The notes: generated from the letters alone by a model not told the origin. 64,000 nt of DNA from Streptococcus pseudopneumoniae ATCC BAA-960 = CCUG 49455 (GCF_002087075.1 NZ_MWSM01000007.1:66194-130193); one strand, 5' to 3'; positions 1-10,403 are shown, counted from the first letter of the stretch. A program made the numbers and translations.

Positions 1-65
1 AGTCAGTAACCATATCTACGACAAGACTACGTTGACGCGGTTTGAAGAGATTTTCGAAGAGTATT
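1..65. repeat. BOX repeat, boxA end (cut by window edge)
   Basis: The stretch ends in GAAGAGATTTTCGAAGAGTA, the conserved terminus of pneumococcal BOX elements, and contains a degenerate copy of the BOX-PCR primer region (CTACGACAAGACTACGTTGA). The rest of the element lies left of the window. A fuller copy with the same terminus is at 58286-58398. The identification is by recognition. Confidence 0.75.
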
Positions 66-756
66 AAATAGAGGTCGCTTCCATCTTCTCCCATCCTAGC
101 TCTCGGTAACTACAGTCACCAACAACCTCTACGCTAAACTGGCCGTTCTCATATTCAAGGATCGTCACGCTACCATTATCGAGGCCATGCGGATGCATAC
201 CATTGATCAGATAAACAATGGTTCCAATGGTCATTCCATGGCTGACGACAAGGGCGTTGCCCCCGCCTTGTTCTTCCATTTCTTTGGCAATCGCTTCAAA
301 ACCTTCCTTGATTCGACCACTGAGTTTTTCCCATCCTTCAGCCCAACCAGCTGTATCAACCTCTACCAAGCCCTCAGCCAGTTCCGCATAAGATAATTGG
401 TGAACGTGGTCCACATTAAAGATACGAGGAATAATGCCCATGAAAAGATCGCCATCGTAGGCTCCATCAAAGCTACCAAAACACCATTCTCTGATACGCT
501 TGTCCATGCGATAAGGGATTTTCCCTTGCAGTCCAAGCTCCTCAAGTATAATTCCCATAGTCTGAATGGTGCGACCAGAATCACTGGAATAAGCGCGCTC
601 AAACTGTAGACCAGATTCTCGCAAACCGATTCCTAATTCTTGAATTCCTAGCTCACCTTCAGCTGTTAAGGGAGTATCACTCCAACCTTGCGCGCGACCA
701 ATCGTGTTAAACATGGTCTTGCCATGACGTACCAAATACAATCGTACTTTTACCAT
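64..756 (-). CDS. Histidine phosphatase / phosphoglycerate mutase family protein
   Basis: This is a 230-residue cytoplasmic protein of the histidine phosphatase superfamily. The phosphohistidine motif LVRHGKT lies at residues 8-14 and the second catalytic histidine in VVSHGMT near residues 171-177. These are the two histidines needed for phosphoryl transfer. Family members include cofactor-dependent phosphoglycerate mutases and broad phosphatases; the sequence does not show which substrate is used here. Because the divergent central part does not match GpmA closely, a phosphatase is likelier than the glycolytic enzyme. It is the last gene of the leftward block, and a terminator hairpin for the upstream gene separates it from that gene. 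The stop codon abuts a BOX element. Confidence 0.85.
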   Translation of the reverse strand: MVKVRLYLVRHGKTMFNTIGRAQGWSDTPLTAEGELGIQELGIGLRESGLQFERAYSSDSGRTIQTMGIILEELGLQGKIPYRMDKRIREWCFGSFDGAYDGDLFMGIIPRIFNVDHVHQLSYAELAEGLVEVDTAGWAEGWEKLSGRIKEGFEAIAKEMEEQGGGNALVVSHGMTIGTIVYLINGMHPHGLDNGSVTILEYENGQFSVEVVGDCSYRELGWEKMEATSI

Positions 757-800
757 TTTCCGTCCTCCGTTTGCTTCTATTATATCATGGATGATAAAAC

Positions 801-826
801 AAAAGCCACCCAGACAGGTGACTTTT
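801..826 (-). terminator. Intrinsic terminator after the choline-binding gene
   Basis: Ten-base arms AAAAGTCACC and GGTGGCTTTT (one G-T pair) enclose a 6-base loop and are followed on the minus strand by TGTTTTATC. It lies between the choline-binding protein gene and the mutase-family gene. Confidence 0.7.
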
Positions 827-988
827 GCAGGAGATTATTATGAAAAAGTTTAGGAGTTCTATTAAATAAAGATATTAGATGAAAATCAAATTCAAACTAA
901 ATCAGTATTATCTGTTTCAAATAATATTAGGAGGTCTTTATTTAATGATTATAGTATACACAGCTAACCTTAAATAGAGCTTAAAAAA

Positions 989-2470
989 TTATACCCATTC
1001 ACCTTTTTCATTTACTTTATAGCCGTTAATGGTCATATTTTTTGCCAATTTCCCATCAGCTAACAAGTAATACCACTTATCTCCGTCTTTAATCCATTGA
1101 TTACGAGCGTACTTACCATCTTGGTTCAGATAATACCAACTATCATACTGAGAATCAAATACCCACTCACTCTTAGCCATGTAACCGCCACGTTTTAGGT
1201 AGTATTCTCCCTGCCAAGCTTTCTCCACATAACTACCAGTTGAATCTACATAAAACCAGCTCTTATAATCTTCATCATAAATCCATTCACTAGCAGCCAT
1301 TGAAGCATCTGCTTTTAGATAATAACGGCCTACCCAACGGCTTCTTACAAGATTACCAGAAAGGTCATTGTAGTACCATTTACCAGACTCTTTAAACCAC
1401 TTACTTGCTTGATGATCTTTCTTAGTCTCTTCATTAGATGTAACCGTAGATTGAGATGAAGTTGAAACTGAGGATGAAGTCCCAATAGAAACTGCTTGAA
1501 TAGCTTCTTCTTTTGTCACCTTAGGTTTAGCTTTTCCTTGGTAAACATCTTCAATACGCTTAGTAAATACAGATAACTCTTCAGGGGATAGCATATGTCT
1601 TATTTCAGGTTCTTCCTTATATATTAGACCTGCTTCTTTATTAATTTTGTATTCCGCTTCTTTAACTATCTGAGCTATTTCTTTGAATAATTTAAGCTTG
1701 TCTGCACCTGAAAGACCAGCATCACTTCTTATATCTTCTCTTTGAATAAAAGCTACATCATTCAACTTTTCAATGTTTTTTTGCGTAGGAATTAAACTAG
1801 GACTCGATTTATCAACATTTTTATAAAAAGTTGATAAATTTTGAACATAATCTTTTAATGTTAAATTAGTATTATTTTCTGGATCGTAATCACCAAAATA
1901 ATTACGGTCCCGAGGTATCGACCAGACTGTTAATGGTCCGTAAAAACTTTTTAAATCGCTAATTAGTTTTTCCTTCTCAACAGATGAGTATAAATTACTA
2001 TCTTTTTCTACTTGCTGAAGTAGTAAGTCAAATTTTTTTATTCTAGCCATATCAAAAACATATCCTAAAAAGTTAGGCTTCTCACTATCCATAATCATAA
2101 TGACTTTTTCTAAATCTTGCAAATATAGATAGTTCAAATAATAATCTTTTTTTGAAATATTACTCATATTTTTCTCTGTTATCTCATTCATTTTTTCAAC
2201 TATAGCATTTTTTAGTTTTAAAATATCACTATCTTGAAAACGAAGTATAGTCCAATCTATATTATCAATTTCTTTTAATAACTTACTCTTAATTTCTTCT
2301 GAATGGTCTCTAGCAGCTTTTTCAACATCCAAATTTGTCTTATAAAAACTTTCATTTCTGGAATTCGTATCATTTTCCTGCGCAAAAACTACTTGACTGG
2401 TAAAAGTTGGGACTAGTAAAGTCGACAGTCCTAAAGCTACTAAAGCATGTTTCATTTCTTTTTTCATCAT
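989..2470 (-). CDS. Choline-binding surface protein
   Basis: This 493-residue secreted protein has a signal peptide (residues 1-30, probable cleavage after VVFA), a charged, mostly helical domain (about 35-325), a Ser/Thr-rich linker (about 330-350) and a C-terminal choline-binding module (about 360-493). The module shows aromatic repeats such as GKWYYN, SWFYVDSTG, SWYYLNQDG and DKWYYLLADG. Such modules bind phosphocholine on teichoic acids and hold the protein on the pneumococcal wall. The N-terminal domain is not one I recognise among CbpA, PspA, PcpA or the Lyt enzymes, so no role is assigned. The start lies only 14 bases downstream of the UPF0210 stop, leaving no room for its own promoter, so it is probably co-transcribed with that gene. 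A choline-binding gene in this spot looks like an accessory insertion beside housekeeping genes. Confidence 0.9.
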   Translation of the reverse strand: MMKKEMKHALVALGLSTLLVPTFTSQVVFAQENDTNSRNESFYKTNLDVEKAARDHSEEIKSKLLKEIDNIDWTILRFQDSDILKLKNAIVEKMNEITEKNMSNISKKDYYLNYLYLQDLEKVIMIMDSEKPNFLGYVFDMARIKKFDLLLQQVEKDSNLYSSVEKEKLISDLKSFYGPLTVWSIPRDRNYFGDYDPENNTNLTLKDYVQNLSTFYKNVDKSSPSLIPTQKNIEKLNDVAFIQREDIRSDAGLSGADKLKLFKEIAQIVKEAEYKINKEAGLIYKEEPEIRHMLSPEELSVFTKRIEDVYQGKAKPKVTKEEAIQAVSIGTSSSVSTSSQSTVTSNEETKKDHQASKWFKESGKWYYNDLSGNLVRSRWVGRYYLKADASMAASEWIYDEDYKSWFYVDSTGSYVEKAWQGEYYLKRGGYMAKSEWVFDSQYDSWYYLNQDGKYARNQWIKDGDKWYYLLADGKLAKNMTINGYKVNEKGEWV

Positions 2471-2484
2471 TTTCTCCTATTTTC

Positions 2485-3822
2485 TTAATTTTTAAAGCTA
2501 TGAATTGGTGCTGGGATTTGTCCCCCACGAGAGATGAAATCAACAGACGAAGCCCCATTGATCTTCATAACAGGTGCAGTTCCTAATAGGCCACCAAACT
2601 CAATCATGTCGCCTTCTTTTCCTTTTGGAATGATACGAACAGCTGTTGTTTTCATGTTAATGACACCAATTGCCGCTTCATCTGCAATCATGGCCGCAAT
2701 GGTTTCAGCAGGTGTATCCTCCGGAATGGCAATCATATCCAAACCAACAGAACAGATAGCCGTCATGGCTTCTAGTTTTTCCAGATTAAGAGAGCCATTT
2801 TGCACTGCAGCAATCATTCCTTCATCCTCTGAAACAGGGATAAAAGCACCAGACAAACCACCGACTTGGTTACAGGCCATAACTCCGCCCTTCTTAACTT
2901 GGTCATTCAAGAGAGCCAAGGCAGCCGTCGTCCCATGCGTACCAACTGTTTCTAGCCCCATTTCTTCAAGGACACGTGCAACAGAATCTCCAACCGCAGG
3001 AGTTGGCGCCAAACTCAAGTCCACAATACCAAACTCCACACCCAGTCTCTCACTGGCCATTTGACCAACCAATTGACCGATACGAGTGATTTTAAAGGCA
3101 GTTTTCTTGACTGTTTCGGCTACTACATCAAAGCTCTGTCCACGAACTTTTTCCAGAGCACGCTTCACCACACCAGGACCAGAAACTCCGACATTGATGA
3201 TAACATCTGCTTCCCCAACACCATGGAAGGCACCCGCCATAAATGGATTGTCCTCAACAGCATTAGCGAATACAACCAACTTGGCTGCTCCCATATCAGA
3301 TAGAGTTGCCGTTTCCTTGATAACTCGTCCCATATCTGCGACAGCCGTCATATTGATACCAGACTTGGTTGAGCCGATATTGACTGACGAGCAGACCTTG
3401 TCCGTTTCAGCCAAAGCACGAGGAATAGAATTGATGAGAATCTCATCTCCCTTTTGGTACCCCTTTTGTACCAAGGCAGAGAAACCACCAATAAAGTCCA
3501 CACCGATTTCTTTCGCAGCCTTATCAAGCGCTTTTGCCAGAACCACGTAGTCCGTCGCATCTGTCGCAGCCCCAATCAAAGAGATAGGAGTCACCGATAC
3601 ACGCTTATTAACGATTGGAATTCCCAACTCAGCTGCAATTTCATCGCCAACAGCCACTAATTTAGCCGCCTTGGTCCTAATCTTTTGATAAATTTTCTCC
3701 GCAGCACGATTGATATCCGGATCGATACAGTCCAAAAGAGAAATCCCCATGGTAATAGTTCTGATATCGAAGTTTTGCTCCTCAATCATGGCGATGGTTT
3801 CAGTAACTTGTCTAATATCCAT
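2485..3822 (-). CDS. UPF0210 / DUF711 (PFL) family protein
   Basis: A full-length 445-residue member of the UPF0210 (DUF711) family, cytoplasmic, with no signal peptide. The family fold resembles glycyl-radical-enzyme relatives, but its biochemical role is not established. Recognisable conserved stretches include [22 protein letters not shown] and [20 protein letters not shown]. The neighbour ten bases upstream encodes an ACT-domain protein, and the two are almost always paired in Firmicutes. This suggests a small-molecule-regulated pair, but that is inference from context. Confidence 0.93.
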   Translation of the reverse strand: MDIRQVTETIAMIEEQNFDIRTITMGISLLDCIDPDINRAAEKIYQKIRTKAAKLVAVGDEIAAELGIPIVNKRVSVTPISLIGAATDATDYVVLAKALDKAAKEIGVDFIGGFSALVQKGYQKGDEILINSIPRALAETDKVCSSVNIGSTKSGINMTAVADMGRVIKETATLSDMGAAKLVVFANAVEDNPFMAGAFHGVGEADVIINVGVSGPGVVKRALEKVRGQSFDVVAETVKKTAFKITRIGQLVGQMASERLGVEFGIVDLSLAPTPAVGDSVARVLEEMGLETVGTHGTTAALALLNDQVKKGGVMACNQVGGLSGAFIPVSEDEGMIAAVQNGSLNLEKLEAMTAICSVGLDMIAIPEDTPAETIAAMIADEAAIGVINMKTTAVRIIPKGKEGDMIEFGGLLGTAPVMKINGASSVDFISRGGQIPAPIHSFKN

Positions 3823-3831
3823 GATAACCTC

Positions 3832-4098
3832 CTAGATATTATACATAGCTTCGAAAATCGCTGCACTCTGAATATTGATTTTCACATTCAAAGTTTGCCC
3901 AAAAGCTTCAAATTCATTACGAAGATAGGTGAAATCTTGCTTTTCATCGCTAGAGACGACAGCCATCATCGTGAAATATTCATCCAAGACAGTTTGAGAG
4001 ATATCATCAATATTCAAACCCAATTCTGCAATTTTACCAGAAACACCTGCAACAATTCCAGATTTATCTTTACCAACAACAGTTATAATCGCTTTCAT
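3832..4098 (-). CDS. ACT domain-containing protein (UPF0237)
   Basis: An 88-residue stand-alone ACT domain beginning MKAIITVVGKDKSGIVAGVS. ACT domains bind amino acids or related small ligands and usually regulate a partner. The start is placed at this methionine because the family begins here; an upstream in-frame ATG would add a 31-residue extension unlike the family. The next gene, the UPF0210 protein, follows after 9 bases, so the two form one transcription unit and plausibly one complex. Confidence 0.93.
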   Translation of the reverse strand: MKAIITVVGKDKSGIVAGVSGKIAELGLNIDDISQTVLDEYFTMMAVVSSDEKQDFTYLRNEFEAFGQTLNVKINIQSAAIFEAMYNI

Positions 4099-4194
4099 AA
4101 GCAAACTCCAATTCTTCTTAAAATTAGAAACCTGAACATTAAACAGAATTCTTTTCAAATAGTATAGCATAATTCCAACTAAAATACTCAAAAA

Positions 4195-4245
4195 CGCCTG
4201 CTTACGAAGTTGTTCTTAAGAAAAAAACAATTTCGTAAACAAGCG
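4195..4245 (-). terminator. Terminator of the ribosomal protein operon
   Basis: Arms of 20 bases at 4195-4214 and 4226-4245 are complementary except for three positions that form G-T pairs. On the minus strand the hairpin runs into TTTTTGAGTATTTT. It sits after rplQ and before the ACT gene, where the long leftward operon should end. A second hairpin, CCGCTAGG/CCTAGCGG at 4275-4298, lies just upstream of it in the 3' untranslated region. Confidence 0.7.
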
Positions 4246-4362
4246 TCTACTATCCCAACTTATGATGAGTGTTCCCGCTAGGACCGAAATCCTAGCGGTA
4301 GACCAGAGCTAGACTAAGAGTACAAGACTCCATCATCATAACACTCAACAAAATTGATGATT

Positions 4363-4749
4363 TTATACTAATTCGATGATCGCCATTGGCGCTGCATCAC
4401 CACGACGGGGTTCAGTTTTAAGGATACGAGTGTATCCACCGTTACGTTCAGCATAACGAGGTGCGATTTCTGAGAACAATTTTTGAAGTGCTGTAGTAGA
4501 AGTGTACTTATCAGTTGCTTCATCATAGTTTTCAGATGCGATTTCATTACGTACGAAAGCAGCTGCTTGACGACGTGCATGCAAATCACCACGTTTACCT
4601 AGAGTAATCATTTTTTCAACAGTTTTACGGATTTCTTTAGCACGAGCTTCAGTTGTCACGATTGATTCGTTGATCAAAAGGTCAGTTGTCAAATCACGAA
4701 GCATTGCTTTACGTTGTGAGCTAGTGCGTCCTAGTTTACGGTAAGCCAT
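4363..4749 (-). CDS. rplQ: 50S ribosomal protein L17
   Basis: A full-length (128 aa) L17, beginning [17 protein letters not shown] and ending in the conserved [14 protein letters not shown]17 sits near the peptide exit tunnel of the large subunit. It is the last gene of the alpha operon, 11 bases after rpoA, and has a good AGGAGG site. The two hairpins beyond its stop end the transcript. Confidence 0.99.
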   Translation of the reverse strand: MAYRKLGRTSSQRKAMLRDLTTDLLINESIVTTEARAKEIRKTVEKMITLGKRGDLHARRQAAAFVRNEIASENYDEATDKYTSTTALQKLFSEIAPRYAERNGGYTRILKTEPRRGDAAPMAIIELV

Positions 4750-4760
4750 GTATTCCTCCT

Positions 4761-5696
4761 TTATTTATCTTTTAATCCAAGACCCAAATCAATGAGTTTG
4801 AGTTTCACTTCTTCCAAACTCTTGCGTCCAAGATTTCGTACTTTCATCATCTCTGCTTCAGATTTTTCTGTCAAATCATGCACAGTATTGATACCGGCAC
4901 GTTTCAAACAGTTGTATGAACGCACAGACAAATCCAGTTCCTCAATCGTACGATCCAAAATACGATCGTCAGATTCAGTATCAGCTTCTTTCATCACTTC
5001 AGTTGACTTAGCAATCTCAGTAAGATTTGTAAACAAATCAAGATGTTCTGTCAAAATACGTGCTGAAAGCCCTAAAGCATCTTCTGGAATAATTGTTCCA
5101 TTTGTCAAGATTTCAAGGGTTAATTTGTCAAATCCATCATTGCTACCTACACGAGCAGGTTCCACTTGATAGTTGACTTTTGTAACTGGTGTATAAATAG
5201 AATCTACAGCAAGTGTTCCAACTGGTGCATTATCCTTTTTATTTTCATCAGCAGGTACATATCCACGACCACTGTTAACAGTCATAGTCGCTTTTAGGGA
5301 AGAACCTTCACCGATTGTAAAGAGATAATGATCTGGATTTACAATTTCAATATCGCTATCTGTCAAAATGTCACCAGCTGTTACTTCAGCAGGACCTTCA
5401 ACATCTAGTTCGATGATTTTTTCGTCTTCAACGTACGATTTCACTGCAATTCCTTTAATGTTCAGAATGATTTGCATCACGTCTTCACGAACACCTGGAA
5501 CTGTGTCAAACTCATGTAACACACCATCAATATTGATAGATGTCACAGCTGCTCCTGGTAGAGAAGCTAGAAGTACACGACGAAGAGAGTTACCAAGAGT
5601 TGTACCGTAGCCACGTTCAAGTGGTTCAATTACAAACTTGCCATAATCTTTATTTTCATCAATTTTTGTTATATTTGGTTTTTCAAACTCGATCAT
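4761..5696 (-). CDS. rpoA: RNA polymerase alpha subunit
   Basis: A 311-residue alpha subunit. The N-terminal domain (about 1-230, with [15 protein letters not shown] at about 29-43) dimerises and nucleates assembly of the enzyme. An acidic linker (about 233-245) leads to the C-terminal domain (about 246-311), whose helix-hairpin-helix motif [13 protein letters not shown] contacts UP elements and activators. Its place between rpsK and rplQ is the usual Gram-positive arrangement. Confidence 0.99.
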
Positions 5697-5738
5697 TTAG
5701 TTACTCCCTCTTAAACGAAAAGCAGTGTAATGCGATGA

Positions 5739-6122
5739 TTATACACGGCGACGTTTTGGAGGACGAGCACCATTGTGTGGCACTGGAGTCACATCACGAA
5801 TTGCTGTTACTTCAAGACCAGCGGCAGCAAGCGCACGAATAGCTGACTCACGACCAGAACCTGGACCTTTCACAGTAACTTCAACTGATTTAAGACCGTG
5901 TTCTTGTGCAGATTTAGCAGCAGCTTCAGAAGCCATTTGAGCAGCGAATGGTGTAGATTTACGAGAACCTTTGAAACCAAGAGCACCAGCTGATGACCAA
6001 GCAATTGCATTACCATGCACATCAGTAATCATAACAATAGTGTTATTAAATGTAGCGTGAATATGAGCAATACCAGATTCGATATTCTTTTTCACACGAC
6101 GTTTACGTGTTGGTTTAGCCAA
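5739..6122 (-). CDS. rpsK: 30S ribosomal protein S11
   Basis: A 127-residue S11 with the typical basic N-terminus [11 protein letters not shown], the [10 protein letters not shown] stretch and the C-terminal tail [14 protein letters not shown]11 forms part of the small-subunit platform next to the E-site mRNA. It follows rpsM after 17 bases in the alpha operon. Confidence 0.99.
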
Positions 6123-6139
6123 GACTTTTACCTCCTATA

Positions 6140-6505
6140 TTATTTTTTCTTACCAGCAATCGCAACAGCTTTACCTTTACGAGTGCGAGCGTTGTTTTTA
6201 GTGTTTTGTCCACGGACAGGAAGTCCACGACGGTGACGGATACCACGGTATGAACCGATTTCCATCAAACGTTTGATGTTCAAGTTTACTTCACGACGAA
6301 GGTCACCTTCAACTTTGATTGCATCCACTTCACGACGGATAGCATCTTCTTGATCTGATGTAAGATCACGTACACGAACATCTTCTGAGATTCCAGCAGC
6401 AGCCAAAATTTTCTTAGATGTTGCAAGTCCGATACCATAAACATAAGTCAATGAGATTACTACACGTTTGTCATTTGGAATGTCAACTCCAGCAATACGA
6501 GCCAT
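6140..6505 (-). CDS. rpsM: 30S ribosomal protein S13
   Basis: A 121-residue S13 from the small-subunit head, with a helical N-terminal part ([19 protein letters not shown]) and a basic C-terminal tail ([17 protein letters not shown]) that reaches the P-site tRNA. It is the first large gene after rpmJ in the alpha operon and has a clear AAGGAG site. Confidence 0.99.
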
Positions 6506-6522
6506 GTTTTCTCCTTTCTATC

Positions 6523-6639
6523 TTATCCTTGACGTTGTTTGTGTTTTGGATTTGCTGGGCAAATTACCATAACACGACCATTACGACGAATAACTTTACA
6601 GTATTCGCAAATTGGTTTGACCGATGGTCTTACTTTCAT
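6523..6639 (-). CDS. rpmJ: 50S ribosomal protein L36
   Basis: A 38-residue protein beginning [19 protein letters not shown] and ending HKQRQG. Its cysteines 11, 14 and 27 with histidine 33 form the zinc-ribbon set, so this is the zinc-binding form. It lies between infA and rpsM as in other Firmicutes, with GGAGG upstream. Confidence 0.98.
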
Positions 6640-6663
6640 TTCTTATCCCTCCAAGTTTTTCGA

Positions 6664-6882
6664 TTATTTAAAGCGGTAAGTGATACGCCCACGTGTCAAG
6701 TCATATGGACTCATTTCGACAGTAACACGATCTCCCGCTAAAATACGAATATAGTTTTTACGAATTTTACCAGAAACTGTTGCTAAAATCTGATGTCCAT
6801 TTTCAAGTTCAACCGTAAACATTGCATTCGGCATTGTATCAACTACTTTGCCTTCAACTTCAATCACATCGTCTTTTGCCAC
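6664..6882 (-). CDS. infA: Translation initiation factor IF-1
   Basis: A 72-residue single OB-fold protein ([20 protein letters not shown] to GRITYRFK) that occupies the A site during initiation and assists IF2 and IF3. The start is a GTG. It is chosen because it gives the family length of 72 and has GGAGGTG at proper spacing; an ATG 54 bases upstream would add an extension foreign to the family. Confidence 0.98.
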   Translation of the reverse strand: MAKDDVIEVEGKVVDTMPNAMFTVELENGHQILATVSGKIRKNYIRILAGDRVTVEMSPYDLTRGRITYRFK

Positions 6883-6998
6883 GCAAAAGCACCTCCATAA
6901 ATTTCGATTCGATGCCTCTAGACACAGAGACAACAATTATAAGTCAGACTATCTCAGTATAACATTTGTAGCGGATTTTTGCAAGTGTGAAAAGCGCT

Positions 6999-7637
6999 TT
7001 ATTTCAAATTTGTCAATACTTTTTCGATATCTGAGAAGACATCATTGATATCTTGATTACCTTCGATGTCATGAACCAAACCTTTGGCACGGTAGTGAGC
7101 AATGATTGGTTCTCCTTGAGCAATATTAACGTCCAATCGACGTTTTACTGTCTCAGGTTTATCATCTTCACGTTGGTAGTAATCTTCTTCTTTATAGTCA
7201 ACTGGTGGGTTAAAGACCTTGTGGAAAGTTTCTCCAGTTACGCGGTGGATGATACGGCCACTCAAACGTTCCAAGAGGCTATCTGGATTCACTTCTATGT
7301 TGATGACGCCTTCTAGTTCAATGCCAAGTTCAGCCAATGTTTTGTCCAAGGCATGAGCTTGTTCGATTGTACGTGGGTAACCATCCAACAAGAATCCTGT
7401 TTCTTTAATATCATCTTGTGAAAGACGTTCTTTTACGATTCCATTTGTAACTTCATCAGGAACTAATTCACCCTTGTCAATATATGACTTAGCAAGAACA
7501 CCCATTTCAGTTTGATTTGCCATTGCAGCGCGGAACATATCACCTGTTGAGATATGTGCAACATGGAATTGTTCTACGATTTTTGCTGCTTGAGTTCCCT
7601 TACCTGCACCAGGTAAGCCCATAATCAAAAGATTCAT
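6999..7637 (-). CDS. adk: Adenylate kinase
   Basis: A 212-residue enzyme catalysing ATP + AMP to 2 ADP. The P-loop [10 protein letters not shown] is at residues 7-16, the AMP-binding stretch STGDMFR follows, and the LID region (about 127-160) contains [18 protein letters not shown]. The LID lacks the four zinc-binding cysteines found in Bacillus-type enzymes. The gene sits between secY and infA as usual in streptococci. The 116-base gap to infA contains no obvious terminator. Confidence 0.99.
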
Positions 7638-7787
7638 GATTTGATCTCCTTATTTTATTTTTAAATAGAAGCAAAAAGTCTTTTCACCCCTATTTAAAAA
7701 CAAAATAGAAGAGGGGAGATCCAACTCTTACAAATGTCAGAGTTTAAACCTCCACTCCCTCAGCATTTACTGATTCAGTAAATACTT

Positions 7788-9098
7788 TTATTCTGTTCTG
7801 TCCATGAAACCAACATACTTACGTTTCAATAGGTAACCCTCCAATTGCTTGATTCCTTCGATACCTGTAGAGATAATGATCAAGAGACTTGTTCCACCAA
7901 AGGCAACAACATCAGAAAGACCAAATACATCTTTAGCTGCAATCGGTAAAATGGAAATCACACCAAGGAAGAGGGAACCAACCGTTGCAAGACGACGAAG
8001 AAGTTTAGACATATATTCTTCTGTACCTTTACCAGGACGAACTCCATGGATATAGGCACCGCTCTTTTGTAGGTTCTCTGCCGCTTTTTCAGGATTAATC
8101 TGTACAAACGTATAGAAGAATGTAAAGAGAATAATCAACAAAGCATACATGGCAATACCAGTTGGAGAAGTGGTTGCCAACATCTCTTGTGCTACCCTTA
8201 CCCAAGCCCAATCATGACCTGTGGCGCTCAAAAACTGAAGAATCGCCGCAGGCGCTGCAGTAATGGAGCTGGCAAAGATAACAGGGATAACTCCAGCAGG
8301 GTTTACCTTCAATGGAAGGTAAGAGCTAGATGGAGCACCTTGTGCAACCTTAGTATATTGGATTGGAATTTTGTATTCTGCTTGTTGAACATAAGTTGTA
8401 AAGTAAATGATCAACAATACAGTAATAATCAAAATGATTACGAAAATGATAGATGAAGTGATCCGGCTACTTGGGACGTTCACAAAGTAGTCCACATAGA
8501 TGCCCTGAATCATCTCTGGAATTGAGGCAACAATCCCGGCAAAGATAATCATAGAAACACCATTTCCGTATCCCTTATCTGTAATTTGCTCTCCCAACCA
8601 AGTGACAATCATACTACCAGCTGTTAAGATGATACCAATCGTCAGAAAAACTTGGGGAGTTAAAGCAGTTTTAATCAATTGAGCTCCAGCCAAGGTATTA
8701 AAACCAGCTGTAATCCCGATAGATTGCACAAAGGCTAGACCAAGGGCAATATAACGAGTAGCTTGGTTCAATTTTCTTCGACCTACTTCCCCTTGTTTTC
8801 CCCACTCTACAAATTTCGGTAAAATATCCATTTGTAAGAGTTGGACAACGATAGAAGCAGTAATATAGGGACTAACTCCTAGGGCAAAAATCGAAAAGTT
8901 TTTTAGGGCATTCCCCGACACCAAGCTCAACATGTTTAAGAAGGATAATCCACTTAAAGCATTCAAGCTATTGGCATTCACACCAGGAACTGTAATGCTA
9001 GTTCCGATACGAAAGACCAAAACGATAAAAATTGTAAATAAAATTTTTGATCGAACCTGCTTGACTTTAAGAGCTTCTCTTAATAATTTAAAAAACAT
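7788..9098 (-). CDS. secY: Preprotein translocase channel subunit SecY
   Basis: A 436-residue integral membrane protein with about ten hydrophobic segments. It forms the SecYEG channel that exports unfolded proteins. The N-terminus MFFKLLREALKVKQVRSKI and the cytoplasmic loop YIHGVRPGKGTEEYMSKLL are family hallmarks. It begins 12 bases after rplO and is translated from the spc operon message. A 150-base gap follows before adk, containing a small hairpin. Confidence 0.99.
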   Translation of the reverse strand: MFFKLLREALKVKQVRSKILFTIFIVLVFRIGTSITVPGVNANSLNALSGLSFLNMLSLVSGNALKNFSIFALGVSPYITASIVVQLLQMDILPKFVEWGKQGEVGRRKLNQATRYIALGLAFVQSIGITAGFNTLAGAQLIKTALTPQVFLTIGIILTAGSMIVTWLGEQITDKGYGNGVSMIIFAGIVASIPEMIQGIYVDYFVNVPSSRITSSIIFVIILIITVLLIIYFTTYVQQAEYKIPIQYTKVAQGAPSSSYLPLKVNPAGVIPVIFASSITAAPAAILQFLSATGHDWAWVRVAQEMLATTSPTGIAMYALLIILFTFFYTFVQINPEKAAENLQKSGAYIHGVRPGKGTEEYMSKLLRRLATVGSLFLGVISILPIAAKDVFGLSDVVAFGGTSLLIIISTGIEGIKQLEGYLLKRKYVGFMDRTE

Positions 9099-9110
9099 AG
9101 GTCACCTCTC

Positions 9111-9551
9111 TTAGATGACTTCTACTGAACCACCTTTAGCAGTGATAGCTTCTTCAGCTGATTTAGAGAATTTAGCTGCTTTCACAGTCAATTTCTTAAT
9201 CAACTCACCGTTACCAAGAATTTTAATACCTGACTTTTCAGCTTTAACAATTCCTGCTTCGATAAGAACAACTGGAGTTACTTCAGCACCATCTTCAAAG
9301 ACGTTCAATTGGTCAAGGTTCACAATTGCGTATTCTTTAGCGTTGATGTTAGTGAATCCACGTTTTGGAAGACGACGGAACAATGGAGTTTGTCCACCTT
9401 CAAAACCAAGGCGAACTCCGCCACCGCTACGAGCTTTTTGACCTTTTTGACCACGACCAGATGTTTTACCGTTACCTGATGAAGTACCACGACCAACGCG
9501 GTTACGTACTTTACGAGAACCTTCTGCAGGTTTCAATTCATGAAGTTTCAT
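9111..9551 (-). CDS. rplO: 50S ribosomal protein L15
   Basis: A 146-residue L15 with the glycine/arginine-rich N-terminus ([20 protein letters not shown]) that threads into 23S rRNA and a globular C-terminal part. L15 is a late-assembling protein needed for mature 50S subunits. A 12-bp hairpin separates it from rpmD upstream. Confidence 0.99.
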   Translation of the reverse strand: MKLHELKPAEGSRKVRNRVGRGTSSGNGKTSGRGQKGQKARSGGGVRLGFEGGQTPLFRRLPKRGFTNINAKEYAIVNLDQLNVFEDGAEVTPVVLIEAGIVKAEKSGIKILGNGELIKKLTVKAAKFSKSAEEAITAKGGSVEVI

Positions 9552-9656
9552 TTTTATTTTCTCCTCTTTTGTAAAATGCTAGCGCCGATAAGGGAGAAAA
9601 GGTTGTCTCCCCCATCAACTCGCCTATACGACGTCATCATAGATGACTATATCTAG

Positions 9657-9690
9657 TTTTAGGGGATGGTATAGTGCACATCCCCTAAAA
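9657..9690 (-). other. Hairpin in the rpmD-rplO gap
   Basis: Perfect 12-base arms, TTTTAGGGGATG and its complement, enclose a 10-base loop. No U-tract follows on the minus strand (AAAACTAGATATAG), so it looks like an RNA processing or stability element rather than a full terminator. The rest of the 144-base gap shows nothing recognisable. Confidence 0.6.
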
Positions 9691-9695
9691 ATTCA

Positions 9696-9878
9696 TTAGT
9701 TTACTTCTTCAACTGTTACCAAGTGAGATACTGCAGTGATCATACCACGGATAGCAGCGTTATCTTCTTTAATAACAGAGCTGTTCAATTTGCCAAGTCC
9801 AAGTGCTACAACAGTTTTACGTTGTGATGGAATGCGTCCGATTGGAGACTTAGTCAAAGTAATTTTAATTTGAGCCAT
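9696..9878 (-). CDS. rpmD: 50S ribosomal protein L30
   Basis: A 60-residue L30 beginning [20 protein letters not shown]. The start is placed at this methionine because it gives the family length and follows AAAGGGGAT; an upstream in-frame ATG would add 18 residues overlapping rpsE. It lies between rpsE and rplO in the spc operon. Confidence 0.98.
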   Translation of the reverse strand: MAQIKITLTKSPIGRIPSQRKTVVALGLGKLNSSVIKEDNAAIRGMITAVSHLVTVEEVN

Positions 9879-9891
9879 TTTATCCCCTTTC

Positions 9892-10386
9892 TTATGCCAA
9901 ATCAGAAACTGAAATACCACGAAGGGCAGCAACTTCTTCAGCGCGTTTCAATTGTTTCAAACCTTCAACAGTTGCACGAACAATGTTGATTGGAGTGTTA
10001 GAACCAAGTGATTTAGATGTAATATCTGCCACACCTGCCAATTCCACAACGGCACGAACTGCACCACCAGCGGCAACTCCAGAACCTTCTACAGCAGGTT
10101 TCAACAATACTTTAGCTCCACCGAATTCTGAAAGAACTTCGTGTGGGATTGTTGTTCCAACCATAGGAACTTCGATCAAGTTTTTCTTAGCATCATCTAC
10201 TGCTTTACGGATTGCTTCTGGAACTTCTTGAGCTTTACCAGTACCAAATCCTACGCGACCGTTGTGGTCACCAACAACAACAAGAGCTGCGAAACGAAGA
10301 CGACGTCCACCTTTAACAACTTTTGTAACACGATTGACAGCAACTACGCGTTCTTCTAATTCAACTGCATTGTCTTTAAATGCCAT
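9892..10386 (-). CDS. rpsE: 30S ribosomal protein S5
   Basis: A 164-residue S5 with the double-stranded-RNA-binding N-terminal half ([20 protein letters not shown]) and the C-terminal S5 fold ([16 protein letters not shown]). S5 lines the mRNA entry channel; changes in its N-terminal loop are known to give spectinomycin resistance. It follows rplR after 17 bases. Confidence 0.99.
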   Translation of the reverse strand: MAFKDNAVELEERVVAVNRVTKVVKGGRRLRFAALVVVGDHNGRVGFGTGKAQEVPEAIRKAVDDAKKNLIEVPMVGTTIPHEVLSEFGGAKVLLKPAVEGSGVAAGGAVRAVVELAGVADITSKSLGSNTPINIVRATVEGLKQLKRAEEVAALRGISVSDLA

Positions 10387-10403
10387 TTTCTAGTGTCCTC
10401 CTA

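Noticed and set aside
2534..3550. Long plus-strand frames opposite the UPF0210 gene
   Set aside because: They are Pro/Ser/Thr-rich mirror frames of a conserved gene; no start signals.
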